From Lactobacillus sp. ESL0700 (GTDB lineage: Bacteria; Bacillota; Bacilli; Lactobacillales; Lactobacillaceae): a stretch of DNA of 64,000 nt. Under the pieces are notes generated by a model. The model had not been told where the DNA came from. It saw nothing but the letters and a program-made list of their open reading frames with translations, and searched no databases. This document shows, one piece after another, positions 52,585 through 61,242 of the stretch. How positions within the stretch are numbered: position 1 is the first letter of the stretch; every line of letters starts with the position of its first letter. The stretch spans positions 1,116,001-1,180,000 of the forward strand of contig NZ_CP113930.1 of the NCBI RefSeq assembly GCF_029392095.1. The letters are read 5' to 3'. Both the position numbers and the translations under genes were made by a program.

Positions 52585-53514
52585 TTATTTGTCAGCAAAG
52601 TAAGCCTTGATTTCTGCTTCATCATGCGTCATTTGCTTTTTTAATCCTGCAAGATCAGCAAATTTTATTTCACCTCGGGTATATTTATACCACTTGATAA
52701 CCATCTTTTCCCCGTATGCTTCTTGGTCGAAGCCAAACAGGTTAGATTCAATAAAAATCTGTTTGCCTTCATTAATCGTCACGTTGTAGCCAACACTAGT
52801 CATAGAATCATACCATTTGTCGCCGATGTTTGTTCTGGTTGCATAGACACCAACTTTAGGCAAAACCTTGTTTTCCGACCAAACCAAATTAGCCGTAGGA
52901 AAGCCTAACTTATGCCCATTACGTAGACCGTGGCCGACAATGCCAGACATGACATATGGCGAGCCTAACAGCTTGGTTGCTAGCTCCATATTGCCGTCAC
53001 TAACTGCTTTTCTGATTTCAGTTGAGCCAATTTTCTGACCCTCATAAGTTTGCTTGGGAACATCAATAATATCAAATCTTCCTTTAGCAAATTTAGGGAA
53101 GTTTTTCATATTGGCAATGTCTTTTGGCCCGTAAGTATAATCAAAACCGGCAACAACGGTATCTGCTTTTAGTCGCACGATAATCTGGTCGACAAATTCT
53201 TGCGCTGTTAATTTGCTAAATTCGTCATTAAAATGAATGACAATCAAGTAATCGACACCCAATTGCGCCATTTTATAAGCCTTCTCATCCAGACTATCAA
53301 TGTAAACAACCTTAGCATTTTGATAAACTTCTTTTGGATGACGGTCAAACGTCATGACAACAAGTGGCAAGTGCTTTTTAGTTGCTGCTTCACGCGCTAA
53401 TTCAATCAAGTTCTGATGTCCGCGGTGAACACCATCAAAAAAACCTAACGCTAATACGATTTTACTTGGTATTAAATTTTCTTTAACTGGATAAGTTAAA
53501 TGGATAATTTGCAC
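52585..53514 (-). CDS. ribF: Bifunctional riboflavin kinase/FAD synthetase
   Basis: 309-residue enzyme making FMN and FAD from riboflavin. The N-terminal FAD synthetase part has LALGFFDGVHRGHQNLI and VAGFDYTYGPK; the C-terminal flavokinase part has GSPYVMSGIVGHGLRNGHKL, GFPTANL and GVYATR. GTG start. Co-transcribed downstream of truB. Its product is the cofactor of the three flavoproteins in this window. Confidence 0.96.
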   Translation of the reverse strand: MQIIHLTYPVKENLIPSKIVLALGFFDGVHRGHQNLIELAREAATKKHLPLVVMTFDRHPKEVYQNAKVVYIDSLDEKAYKMAQLGVDYLIVIHFNDEFSKLTAQEFVDQIIVRLKADTVVAGFDYTYGPKDIANMKNFPKFAKGRFDIIDVPKQTYEGQKIGSTEIRKAVSDGNMELATKLLGSPYVMSGIVGHGLRNGHKLGFPTANLVWSENKVLPKVGVYATRTNIGDKWYDSMTSVGYNVTINEGKQIFIESNLFGFDQEAYGEKMVIKWYKYTRGEIKFADLAGLKKQMTHDEAEIKAYFADK

Positions 53515-53533
53515 AATAAGACCTTCATTTCAC

Positions 53534-54427
53534 CTATTCATTTTGCAAGAGCATCAAATTAGGACGATAGTTTTCCGTATCCTTTTGATAAATTGCCTTA
53601 ACCTTATTATTGTATCGTAATGCAACCTGATTTGCATCAGTTTCTAAAGCAATCGCTGCCCCATTTTTCACTTTTAGCCATTGACCCATAGTTAAGTCAA
53701 CTTGCGTGTAATCTTTAAAAAAGGCATCGATTGGCTGAATCAGTTGCTCGGCTTTACTTGGGTCAGCCACAATTTCATGCAAGCTGACTGCCTGACTAAT
53801 ATCAAAGCCAGAGCTAGCTGTTCTGCGCAAATTACTCATTACAGCTGGCACACCTAGCTTATCACCCAAATCATTGACTAATGAACGCACATAAGTCCCC
53901 TTACTGCATTCAATTGCAAACGCAAATTCTTCTTGACCTTTTTCTTCGTCAAAAGCTGGTTGTGCAGTTAAGTCATAAGCTAAGACATTAACCTGCCGCT
54001 TAGGCCGTTCAACCTCAATCCCTGCACGGGCATATTCGTATAAGTGCTTACCATTAACGCGCACGGCTGAATAAATTGGTGGCACCTGCTCAATCTTGCC
54101 GACAAACGACTGCATCCCCTGAGTAATTATATTAGCTGCAAGCGGTTCTGTCATTTTTTTAGTTGCCAAAGTTGTGCCACTAATATCGTAACTATCAGTA
54201 GCGTAGCCAAAAATCCCCTTGCCAACATATTTTTTGTTTTGCGTGTGCATTAATTCAATCAGCTTAGTTGCCTGACCAATCGCAATCGGCAAGACACCAG
54301 TAACATCGGGATCAAGCGTTCCAGCATGACCGATTTTTTTGATATGTAAGGCTTTGCGGAGATGGTACACAACATCGGCGCTAGTCATCCCCTTAGCCTT
54401 ATCAACTACTAAAATTCCGTTTAACAT
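53534..54427 (-). CDS. truB: tRNA pseudouridine(55) synthase TruB
   Basis: 297-residue enzyme that makes pseudouridine 55 in the tRNA T loop. [40 protein letters not shown] (catalytic Asp), [17 protein letters not shown] and [19 protein letters not shown] are typical. ATG at 54427 fits the family start; the open frame runs further upstream into the terminator hairpin before it. Between rbfA and ribF. Confidence 0.96.
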   Translation of the reverse strand: MLNGILVVDKAKGMTSADVVYHLRKALHIKKIGHAGTLDPDVTGVLPIAIGQATKLIELMHTQNKKYVGKGIFGYATDSYDISGTTLATKKMTEPLAANIITQGMQSFVGKIEQVPPIYSAVRVNGKHLYEYARAGIEVERPKRQVNVLAYDLTAQPAFDEEKGQEEFAFAIECSKGTYVRSLVNDLGDKLGVPAVMSNLRRTASSGFDISQAVSLHEIVADPSKAEQLIQPIDAFFKDYTQVDLTMGQWLKVKNGAAIALETDANQVALRYNNKVKAIYQKDTENYRPNLMLLQNE

Positions 54428-54445
54428 TTTTAACCCGTTCCCACT

Positions 54446-54474
54446 AAAAAAGCGCCACAATGGCGCCTTTTTTA
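54446..54474. terminator. Hairpin between rbfA and truB, terminator-like
   Basis: GCGCC pairs with GGCGC around a 5-base loop, flanked by A6 and T7, and overlaps the rbfA stop codon. It may be a partial terminator lowering truB-ribF expression. Confidence 0.7.
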
Positions 54475-54834
54475 ATTGTTACGATCTGCTTCTTGCTTTT
54501 TTAAATCAGCAATTAACTTATCGATTTTACTACCATATTTAACAGAGTTGTCCCGCTTAAAAATTAATTCGGGAACTTTATAGACTGTCAAAACTTGCCC
54601 AAGCAAGTGACGCATCATCCCCTTGGCTTTTTCTAAGCCAGTAGCAACCTCTTCTTCCTTTTTTGGATCTTCAGAAAGAATACTGTAATAAACAGTTGCA
54701 TATGATAAATCATTAGTACATTCAACCGCAGTAATCGTAACATCATTGACACGCGGATCACGAATATTTTTCCGCAAAATTTTGGTTAATTCACGGAGGA
54801 TTTCTCCTTCAACACGACCAATTCTGTGCTTCAT
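54472..54834 (-). CDS. rbfA: 30S ribosome-binding factor RbfA
   Basis: 120-residue assembly factor for the 16S rRNA 5' helix. [54 protein letters not shown] and [12 protein letters not shown] are the KH-like fold segments. ATG with AGGAGG. Between infB and truB, the classic order. Confidence 0.96.
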   Translation of the reverse strand: MKHRIGRVEGEILRELTKILRKNIRDPRVNDVTITAVECTNDLSYATVYYSILSEDPKKEEEVATGLEKAKGMMRHLLGQVLTVYKVPELIFKRDNSVKYGSKIDKLIADLKKQEADRNN

Positions 54835-54855
54835 ACTTTCCTCCTAGCAAAATTA

Positions 54856-57501
54856 CTAATTAGGCTTAACCTCTTGCTTTTCAGTTGCTTCAAGTTGATC
54901 GCCAATCTTAATATCGTTGTAGCCTTCAATTGTTAAACCACAATCGAATCCCTGCTTAACCACTTTAGCATCGTCCTTGAACCGCTTAAGTGAAGCAACT
55001 TTACCAGTGTAGATTACCACACCATCACGAATTAAGTTAATGGTTGAATCACGAGTAACATAACCAGAATCAACAAAGGAACCAGCAATTGTACCAACCT
55101 TCGAAACCTTCCAAGTTTCACGAACAGTTAAGCTACCAACAACTTTATCTTCATAAGTTGGCTCAAGCATCCCTTGCATCGCAGCCTTCACATCATCAAT
55201 TGCCTTGTAAATAATGCTGTAAAGACGAATATCAACGCCATCAGCTTCAGCTTGTGACTTAGCAGTTGCAGTTGGCCGAACGTTGAATCCAATGATGAAA
55301 CCGTTAGAAGCACCAGCTAAAGTAACATCTGATTCATTAACGGCACCAACACCCGCGTGAATAATGTTAACGCGAACACCTTCAACTTCAATCTTTTCAA
55401 GTGATTGTTGCAGAGCTTCGGCAGAACCTTGAACATCAGCCTTTAAGACAATGTCAACTTCCTTCATGTTTTCTCTCTTCATTGTATCAAAGAGGTTATC
55501 TAAAGTAATATGTTGAACATTTTCTCTTGATTGTTGCAAAGCTTGTTGTGCTCTTTGTTCACCAACGCTGCGGGCAGTCTTTTCGTCATCAAAGACAACC
55601 AACTTGTCGGCAGATTCAGGCACATCATTCAACCCAGTAATTTCAACTGGCATTGATGGTGTTGCCTTGTCAATTTGCCGACCACGATCGTTAGTCATTA
55701 CACGTACGCGACCGAAGCGGTTACCGACAACGATTGGATCACCGGTATGCAAAGTACCTTGTTGAACAAGTAAATCGGCAACTGGACCACGTCCACGAGA
55801 CAGCCGAGCTTCAACAACTGTACCAATTGCTTGCTGCTTAGGATCAGCTTTCAATTCCATCACGTCAGCTTGCAGTAAAATCATTTGTAACAAGTCGTCA
55901 ACATTTTCACCGGTTTTAGCAGAAATGTTAACAAAGATTGTGTCGCCACCGTAATCTTCTGGAATCAAGTTGTACTTCATCAACTGCTCAGTAACGTGTT
56001 GCGGGTTTGCTCCCGGAGCATCCATCTTGTTGATTGCTACGATAATTGGCACCTTGGCACTCTTAGCGTGATCAATGGCTTCAATTGTCTGTGGCATGAC
56101 ACCGTCATCAGCAGCAACAACCAAGACAACAATATCAGTTATTTCAGCACCACGCTCACGCATGTTTGAAAAGGCCGCATGTCCTGGAGTATCCAAGAAG
56201 GTAATTAAATGATCACCAACGTGAACTTGGTAAGCACCAATCTTCTGGGTGATACCACCAGCTTCATGAGCAGAAACATGTGTATGACGTAAACGGTCAA
56301 GCAAAGTGGTCTTACCGTGATCAACGTGACCCATGATTGTAACAACTGGTGGACGCTTAATCTGATTCTTCGATTCTTTAGATGCTTCCATGCGCTTACT
56401 GTAAAGCGTATCAATATCAGAAATATCCTCATGAACCTTTTCTTCTGCATTAATGCCATATTCAGCTGCAATCAATTCAATCGTATCTTTATCCAAAGAT
56501 TGGTTTTGGTTAGTCATTACGCCCAGCATAAATAACTTCTTAACGATTTCTGCTGGTTCACGGTGTAAAATCTTACCCAAATCTTGAGCATTCATCCCAA
56601 CTTCGTAAACCAAAGTCTCTGGTAATGGACGCTCTTTTCTTTGAGTTGGTTGCTTCTTAGGTGTTTGGTCAATTTGACGACGCTTGTTCTTACGCTTACG
56701 ACGTTCTTGACGGTCAGAATGATTGTTACCACCATTATTGCCAAAAGTTTGGTTTCTGCCCTTACGACCAGGTTTACCAGAATTACGTGAGGTATAGCCA
56801 TTGCCACGGCGCTTTTCTTCCTTAACGGGCTCTGGACCAGCATTATTAACTTCTGGTTGTTGTCTAGCAGCTGGTTCGTTTTGCTTCATTCTTGCTGGCG
56901 AAGGCTTAATAATCTTTGGACCAATAACCTTTGTCTCAGTTGTCTTTTCTTTTGCAGGTGCCTTAGGTGCTGCAGCAGTATCTTTAGCTTCTTCAGCTGC
57001 CTTAGGATTTTGCAAATGCTCATGATAAGCCTTACGTGCCTTGTCAGCTTGCTTATTCAAGCTGCTTTGTTCAACACGTTGCTTTTGCTTTAATTGCTTA
57101 AGCAAATCTTGAGCTGCTGGCTTAGAAGTACGCGCAGTGGAATTAGTATTATTACTTGAACGACGGTCTTGGTTACGCTCTTGCGAGTTATGGTTATTAG
57201 GCCGGCGATTGTTTCTGCGGCGATTATTATTTCTATTGCCAGTTTCTTCATCATGCTTCTTCTCATTCTTACGAATAGAAGTAACAGAAACCTTGATTTT
57301 GCTGCTCTTTTTAGCAGTCTTCTCTTGCTTTTTAGCGGGAGCGGAGCTATGGAAACTACCCTTTAATTGACTTACTTGTGAATCTTCTAGTGATGACATA
57401 TGGTTTTTAACATCAAAGCCGAGGTCCTTTGCTTTTTTAACCACAACTTTATTATCGATGCCTAATTCTTTTGCAATTTCGTAAATTCTTTTTTTAGCCA
57501 T
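54856..57501 (-). CDS. infB: Translation initiation factor IF-2
   Basis: 881-residue GTPase that places fMet-tRNA on the 30S subunit. A short N-terminal domain ([14 protein letters not shown]) is followed by a long, basic, Asn/Arg/Lys-rich linker (about 60-290), then G1 [10 protein letters not shown]3 DTPGHAAF, G4 NKMD and the IF2 C-terminal domains. ATG at 57501 with AAGGAG is chosen over a start six codons upstream. Overlap-free, five bases after ylxQ. The linker causes several long opposite-strand open frames that are not genes. Confidence 0.97.
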   Translation of the reverse strand: MAKKRIYEIAKELGIDNKVVVKKAKDLGFDVKNHMSSLEDSQVSQLKGSFHSSAPAKKQEKTAKKSSKIKVSVTSIRKNEKKHDEETGNRNNNRRRNNRRPNNHNSQERNQDRRSSNNTNSTARTSKPAAQDLLKQLKQKQRVEQSSLNKQADKARKAYHEHLQNPKAAEEAKDTAAAPKAPAKEKTTETKVIGPKIIKPSPARMKQNEPAARQQPEVNNAGPEPVKEEKRRGNGYTSRNSGKPGRKGRNQTFGNNGGNNHSDRQERRKRKNKRRQIDQTPKKQPTQRKERPLPETLVYEVGMNAQDLGKILHREPAEIVKKLFMLGVMTNQNQSLDKDTIELIAAEYGINAEEKVHEDISDIDTLYSKRMEASKESKNQIKRPPVVTIMGHVDHGKTTLLDRLRHTHVSAHEAGGITQKIGAYQVHVGDHLITFLDTPGHAAFSNMRERGAEITDIVVLVVAADDGVMPQTIEAIDHAKSAKVPIIVAINKMDAPGANPQHVTEQLMKYNLIPEDYGGDTIFVNISAKTGENVDDLLQMILLQADVMELKADPKQQAIGTVVEARLSRGRGPVADLLVQQGTLHTGDPIVVGNRFGRVRVMTNDRGRQIDKATPSMPVEITGLNDVPESADKLVVFDDEKTARSVGEQRAQQALQQSRENVQHITLDNLFDTMKRENMKEVDIVLKADVQGSAEALQQSLEKIEVEGVRVNIIHAGVGAVNESDVTLAGASNGFIIGFNVRPTATAKSQAEADGVDIRLYSIIYKAIDDVKAAMQGMLEPTYEDKVVGSLTVRETWKVSKVGTIAGSFVDSGYVTRDSTINLIRDGVVIYTGKVASLKRFKDDAKVVKQGFDCGLTIEGYNDIKIGDQLEATEKQEVKPN

Positions 57502-57505
57502 CCAA

Positions 57506-57817
57506 TCACACTCCTTCATTAATCTTTTGTACTAATGCTTTGCAAAAACCAGCGTCAGTTAAGCCCAACACCTTACGTTCTTTACCAATTGCATGCGACA
57601 TCTCATCGCTGCTAAATTCAGTAATAACCTTAACGTCATTCTGCTTAGCTGCTCTAGTGATCTTCTCACTTGTATCGGCATGGCTGTCATTAGCCAAAAT
57701 AACTATCTTGATTTGCTTTGCTTTAAGGCCAACTAATACAATTTCAAGCCCAGAAACTAGTTTCCCAGCTCGTTGCGCAAGCCCCAGCAAATTTAATGCT
57801 TTTTGTCTATTTTGCAA
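57506..57817 (-). CDS. ylxQ: L7Ae-family RNA-binding protein YlxQ
   Basis: 103 residues. [40 protein letters not shown] and [20 protein letters not shown] follow the ribosomal L7Ae/L30e/S12e/Gadd45 fold, which binds kink-turn RNA. TTG start, two bases after ylxR. Always in the nusA-infB operon of Bacilli; exact role not settled. Confidence 0.93.
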   Translation of the reverse strand: MQNRQKALNLLGLAQRAGKLVSGLEIVLVGLKAKQIKIVILANDSHADTSEKITRAAKQNDVKVITEFSSDEMSHAIGKERKVLGLTDAGFCKALVQKINEGV

Positions 57818-57819
57818 AT

Positions 57820-58116
57820 TTATTTATCACCAAACAATTCTTTTCTTGCCTTTTGATGATCTACATAAGAGTAAAGATCTTCATAAAACGAGTCCGGCAC
57901 TTTGGCACCTAAGCTTCGTTCTAAGACACCTTTTTCTTGTGCAAATTTGATCTTACTTGGATCTAGTGATACATATGCACCGCGCCCTGGTTTTTTACCA
58001 CTAGGATCAACAGCAACATTCTTGTCCTTGTCAATCACAATCCGCACTAATTCCTTTTTGGGCTGCATGGTATCAGTTAATAGATCTTTCCGCATTGGAA
58101 TTTTTCTTTTTTTCAA
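57820..58116 (-). CDS. ylxR: YlxR-family (DUF448) nucleic-acid-binding protein
   Basis: 98-residue protein. KRKIPMRKDLLTDTMQPKKE, LVRIVIDKDKNVAVDPSGKK and PGRGAYVSLDPSKIKFAQEK match the YlxR family, with the GRGAY(V/I) core. TTG start with GGGGTGAG. Proposed in the literature as an RNA- or RnpM-type binding protein. Between nusA and ylxQ. Confidence 0.94.
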   Translation of the reverse strand: MKKRKIPMRKDLLTDTMQPKKELVRIVIDKDKNVAVDPSGKKPGRGAYVSLDPSKIKFAQEKGVLERSLGAKVPDSFYEDLYSYVDHQKARKELFGDK

Positions 58117-58134
58117 AAGAACTCACCCCTAGAC

Positions 58135-59385
58135 TTATTCTTCGTCTGCTTCTTCTTCAGATTCAGCTAGCTCTTCTTGCTCTTCTGCATCATCAGCTTG
58201 GGCTTCTAAATCATCATCAGTAGCTTCGACTTCTTCAGCAGCAGTTTCATTTTCAGTGTCAGCAACAGTTTCATCAGTTGTATTTTCCGCTGCTTCTGCA
58301 GCTTCTTCATTATCTTCGTTGGCAGCCTTGCTACTTTCATCAACAAATTCAACTTCTGATTCTGGTCTAATATCAATCTTGTAACCAGTTAAGCGAGCAG
58401 CTAAACGAACATTTTGACCCTTTTTACCAATTGCTAGCGATAATTGATAATCAGGAACAATTACAAGAGCACTCTTTTCATCTTCATCATCGCCAAATTG
58501 AACGGCAATAACTTCAGCTGGATTCAGCGCATTTGCAATAAAGTCTGATGGGTCTTCTTCGTACTTAACAACGTCGATGTTTTCGCCATCAAGTTCATTA
58601 ACCACATTTTGCACCCGGGCACCACGTTGACCAACACAAGTACCAACAGGATCGATGTTAGGATCATTTGACTTCACCGCAATCTTGGTCCGATCGCCAG
58701 CTTCACGGGCAATTGAAACAATTTCAACAGTACCATCAAAGATTTCTGGGACTTCTTGCTCAAACAAGCGCTTGACCATATTTGGTGCAGTCCGAGAAAC
58801 AGTGATTTGCGCACCCTTAGAATCAGAACCAACATGAGTTACAAGAACACGAATTTGGTCTTGTGGGTTGTAAGTTTCGTTAGGCATTTGGTCATTGTGT
58901 GGCATAACGGCTTCAACATTACCAATTTTAACATAAACGAAGCGATTATCACGTCTTTCAACTGTACCAGTAATCAGTTCATCCTCATATTGTGAATACT
59001 CGTCAATGATGTGATTACGTTCTGCTTCACGCAAATGCTGCATGATAACTTGTTTAGCAGTTTGCGCAGCAATCCGACCGAAGTCCTTTGGCGCAACTTC
59101 AAAACGAATTTCGTCGCCAACTTCATAAGCTTTATTGATGTTTAAGGCATCTTTTAAACTATATTCAAGTCGTTCGTCATGAACCTCATCAACAACAGTC
59201 TTAACTGCTAGTAATTTAAAATTACCTTTGCGTTCATCAAATTCAACTTCTACATTTTGTGCTTGATTATAGTTCTTTTTGTAAGCAGCAACAAGAGCTG
59301 CCTTAATTGCTTCGACAATAACGTCTTGCTTGATACCTTTTGTCTTCTCTAAAGTAGCAAACGCCTCTAGCATTTCTTTAGACAT
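58135..59385 (-). CDS. nusA: Transcription termination/antitermination factor NusA
   Basis: 416 residues. N-terminal RNA polymerase-binding domain, S1 (YEDELITGTVERRDNRFVYV), KH1 (TRTKIAVKSNDPNIDPVGTC, GQRGARVQNV) and KH2 (LSLAIGKKGQNVRLAARLTG). After about residue 345 a 70-residue tail is almost wholly Glu, Asp and Ala, which is unusually long and acidic. Second gene of the rimP operon; it may act on the terminator-like hairpin in that operon's leader. Confidence 0.96.
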   Translation of the reverse strand: MSKEMLEAFATLEKTKGIKQDVIVEAIKAALVAAYKKNYNQAQNVEVEFDERKGNFKLLAVKTVVDEVHDERLEYSLKDALNINKAYEVGDEIRFEVAPKDFGRIAAQTAKQVIMQHLREAERNHIIDEYSQYEDELITGTVERRDNRFVYVKIGNVEAVMPHNDQMPNETYNPQDQIRVLVTHVGSDSKGAQITVSRTAPNMVKRLFEQEVPEIFDGTVEIVSIAREAGDRTKIAVKSNDPNIDPVGTCVGQRGARVQNVVNELDGENIDVVKYEEDPSDFIANALNPAEVIAVQFGDDEDEKSALVIVPDYQLSLAIGKKGQNVRLAARLTGYKIDIRPESEVEFVDESSKAANEDNEEAAEAAENTTDETVADTENETAAEEVEATDDDLEAQADDAEEQEELAESEEEADEE

Positions 59386-59402
59386 AAGTTTAATCAGCCT
59401 TT

Positions 59403-59876
59403 CTAAAATTCAATTGCAAAACGGATATTTGCAATCAACTTGCGAGGAATAGTTAATCGTTTCCGTCTCGTCTTAATCTTTATTTCTAACTCGATTTCAT
59501 CATCATTAAATGACTTGAGCGTACCCTCATAATTTTTTTCACCGTCAAGCTTTTGATAAAGGCCAACATGAATGTAATTATCAAGGGCTTTTTGCCAATC
59601 TTTCTTCGTTTTAATTGGTCGCTCAACACCGGGTGAAGATACTTCTAAAACGTAAGGTTCAGGGAACGGATCAGGCTCAATCTCGTCAAGTTTAGTTGAA
59701 ACCAGTTCACTAAGCCCGACGATTTCATCCATATCAATTCCGTTTTCACGGTCAACATATATTCTTAAATAATTTTGGCCTTTTTCTTTTACGTATTCAA
59801 TGTCCACCAACTCGTCATTGCGCTCTGCAACTATTGGTTTGATTTCTGTAAGAACAAGATCTGTAACTTTCGCCAA
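59403..59876 (-). CDS. rimP: Ribosome maturation factor RimP
   Basis: 157-residue factor for 30S subunit assembly. [60 protein letters not shown] and FAIEF-type ends match the family. TTG start with GGAGG 7 bases upstream. First gene of the operon; its leader has a terminator-like hairpin right before the ribosome site. Confidence 0.95.
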   Translation of the reverse strand: MAKVTDLVLTEIKPIVAERNDELVDIEYVKEKGQNYLRIYVDRENGIDMDEIVGLSELVSTKLDEIEPDPFPEPYVLEVSSPGVERPIKTKKDWQKALDNYIHVGLYQKLDGEKNYEGTLKSFNDDEIELEIKIKTRRKRLTIPRKLIANIRFAIEF

Positions 59877-59892
59877 ATATTTTCCTCCGTAA

Positions 59893-59924
59893 TAAAAAGA
59901 GTGAGCAAAAAATACTGCTCACTC
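59893..59924 (-). terminator. Leader hairpin with T-run before rimP (candidate attenuator)
   Basis: GAGTGAGCA (59899-59907) pairs with TGCTCACTC (59916-59924), followed on the minus strand by CTTTTTATTA. It lies about 20 bases after the predicted start and directly before the GGAGG of rimP. Confidence 0.7.
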
Positions 59925-59950
59925 GAATTAATTATCCGAACTTCTTATTT

Positions 59951-59979
59951 ACTATATCATATTTTGACAATAATCACAA
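59951..59979 (-). promoter_or_regulatory. Promoter of the rimP-nusA-infB operon
   Basis: Minus strand TTGTGA (59974-59979), 17-base spacer ending in TGA, TATAGT (59951-59956). Start expected near 59944. Confidence 0.65.
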
Positions 59980-60161
59980 CGAATAGAACAAAATAGTTAG
60001 TGTTACTTCATTAGCTCACTTGACAGATTGAAAATTGCTGTAAAGAAATTTAGAGTAAAAAAATAGAATATCCAAATTCAAAAACGATCAATTAAGCTCA
60101 CATCAAGCGTTAAGTTTTGATAAAAATCTTATCAATTTATTGTATTAAAATAATATTATAG

Positions 60162-60190
60162 CAGATTTAGCAATTAACTTTTGCTATAAT
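60162..60190 (+). promoter_or_regulatory. Promoter of the plus-strand RNA at 60197 (RNA I)
   Basis: Extended -10 TGCTATAAT (TATAAT at 60185-60190). No good -35 is seen. Confidence 0.55.
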
Positions 60191-60310
60191 TAATCTAACA
60201 TGAGTAGAAGCTAGAAATGCGGTGACTAATTTCTCGACTGGGAGATAATGCGTATGGTGTAAAAAGCTATACCTGCAAAATTTTAAGGAAAGGTTTTAGT
60301 CCAGTATCTT

Positions 60311-60493
60311 TTGGATACTGTTATTGCAATCTTTGCTGGACTTGCGGTGCTTTTATGGCTAGCTAATCGGATTATTAAGCTATTTAATAGTTTGTTAGAT
60401 AATGCTGCAAAGACACCAAAAAAGTTGAGGCATTGTATTGCGGCTTGGAAAAAATCTAAGCACGAAAAAAACCGCTCTAGTTTGACCGACTAG
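60311..60493 (+). CDS. Small membrane ORF, candidate type I toxin
   Basis: 60 codons from a TTG: MDTVIAIFAGLAVLLWLANR, then IIKLFNSLLDNAAKTPKKLR and a polar basic tail. One N-terminal hydrophobic helix (about 3-26) plus a charged tail recalls Fst/Ldr-type toxins, though those are usually about 30 residues. The TTG lies in the loop of a 7-bp hairpin, and the ribosome site AAGGAAAGG is 17 bases away unless that hairpin folds. The last codons run into the terminator stem. Coding status is uncertain. Confidence 0.4.
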   Translation: MDTVIAIFAGLAVLLWLANRIIKLFNSLLDNAAKTPKKLRHCIAAWKKSKHEKNRSSLTD

Positions 60494-60500
60494 CGGTTTT
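60465..60500. terminator. Bidirectional terminator shared by two convergent RNAs
   Basis: AAAACCGCT...TAGT pairs with ACTAGCGGTTTT (one bulge). A-run on the left, T-run on the right. Confidence 0.75.
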
Positions 60501-60588
60501 CTGTTGAAAATTATTAGTTAAGTCACCGCTTTTAAGCGGAAACTCATGTTAAGAAGCTCTACTACCAATAGGGCTTCTTTTTATTTAC
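60465..60588 (-). ncRNA. Convergent minus-strand RNA (RNA II-like antisense)
   Basis: Predicted RNA of about 124 nt driven by TTGCAT (60618-60623), 17-base spacer, TATAAT (60595-60600). Hairpins: AAGAAGC...GCTTCTT (60551-60579) and CCGCTT...AAGCGG (60526-60539). It ends at the shared terminator with seven Us, so its 3' end is complementary to the 3' end of the plus-strand RNA. Confidence 0.55.
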
Positions 60589-60702
60589 AGCATTATTATA
60601 GCATGAGCACCAGCGGTATGCAATTTTGTTAGCGTCAGTCTTTTGCAAACAACAGTCTGCACCTGTTGCTATTTGTAATTCTACTTGAAAATATTCATCA
60701 AT

Positions 60703-61098
60703 TTAACCCTTAATTAATCTACTCATTGCAGTTTCAACTTCCGCGTACGGCAGATAATTATCCCGAAACTTCTTGGCCTCGCTCATCATTGGCAATTGCT
60801 GCTGCCCAATTTCTACTTCTGCCTTATCAGTCGCAATCCCTAATTGGTTAGCGAGATAAAATTGCAGCGGTGCTGAATGAATGTGGTTGTACACGATCTT
60901 AAAATCATGGTCAGCTCCATACTTTTCTTGAGCAACCGTCAGCTCATGCAGTAAATGCTCCCGCTGGTTAGGGTACCCCGACTGATTAGCAATATTCTTG
61001 CTAGAATAAAGTGAACGCTTAGTGTTTAAACTTACATCGGCATTATTGGGATCAGTAAAATTACTGATAATATCTTGTGCTTGTTTAATAGTTACCAT
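60703..61098 (-). CDS. Hypothetical protein, lactobacillus-type
   Basis: 131 residues, mostly helical and soluble, with no signal peptide or membrane segment. Segments such as TIKQAQDIISNFTDPNNADV, REHLLHELTVAQEKYGADHD and FRDNYLPYAEVETAMSRLIK show no motif I recognise. ATG start without a strong ribosome site. Single gene between polC and the convergent-RNA locus, same strand as polC. Confidence 0.65.
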   Translation of the reverse strand: MVTIKQAQDIISNFTDPNNADVSLNTKRSLYSSKNIANQSGYPNQREHLLHELTVAQEKYGADHDFKIVYNHIHSAPLQFYLANQLGIATDKAEVEIGQQQLPMMSEAKKFRDNYLPYAEVETAMSRLIKG

Positions 61099-61204
61099 TT
61101 CTTGCCTTCAATCAACTAAATAAAATCTTTTACTTATATTATATCTAGATAGGTTGGTAAAAGTGAAACAAAGAATAATTTCTTTTCCTTAAAATTAATC
61201 ACAC

Positions 61205-61236
61205 AAAAAATCGCTAGTCCAATAACTAACGATTTT
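61205..61236 (-). terminator. Terminator of polC
   Basis: AAAATCGCTAGT (61206-61217) pairs with ACTAACGATTTT (61224-61235), T-run on the minus strand, just past the polC stop. Confidence 0.8.
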
Positions 61237-61242
61237 CTTATA

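Larger units (their letters stand above)
60197..60503 (+). ncRNA. Structured plus-strand transcript with small ORF (RNA I-like)
   Basis: Starts AACATGAG and carries the hairpins ATTTCTC...GGGAGAT (about 60230-60247) and GGTGTA...TATACC (about 60256-60273). Then come an AAGGAAAGG ribosome site and a hairpin CAGTATC...GATACTG (60302-60320) over the small ORF's TTG. It ends at a bidirectional terminator (60465-60500). The layout resembles toxin mRNAs of par-type type I toxin-antitoxin loci. Confidence 0.5.

Noticed and set aside
56592..57370. Several long opposite-strand open frames across infB
   Set aside because: They arise from the low-complexity Lys/Arg/Asn-rich IF-2 linker; they have no ribosome sites and no family features.
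60197..60556. Long-range 5'-3' base pairing within one plus-strand RNA via the inverted motifs
   Set aside because: The plus-strand RNA should end at about 60503, before the second motif copies (60521-60550), so they would not be in the same molecule unless termination fails.
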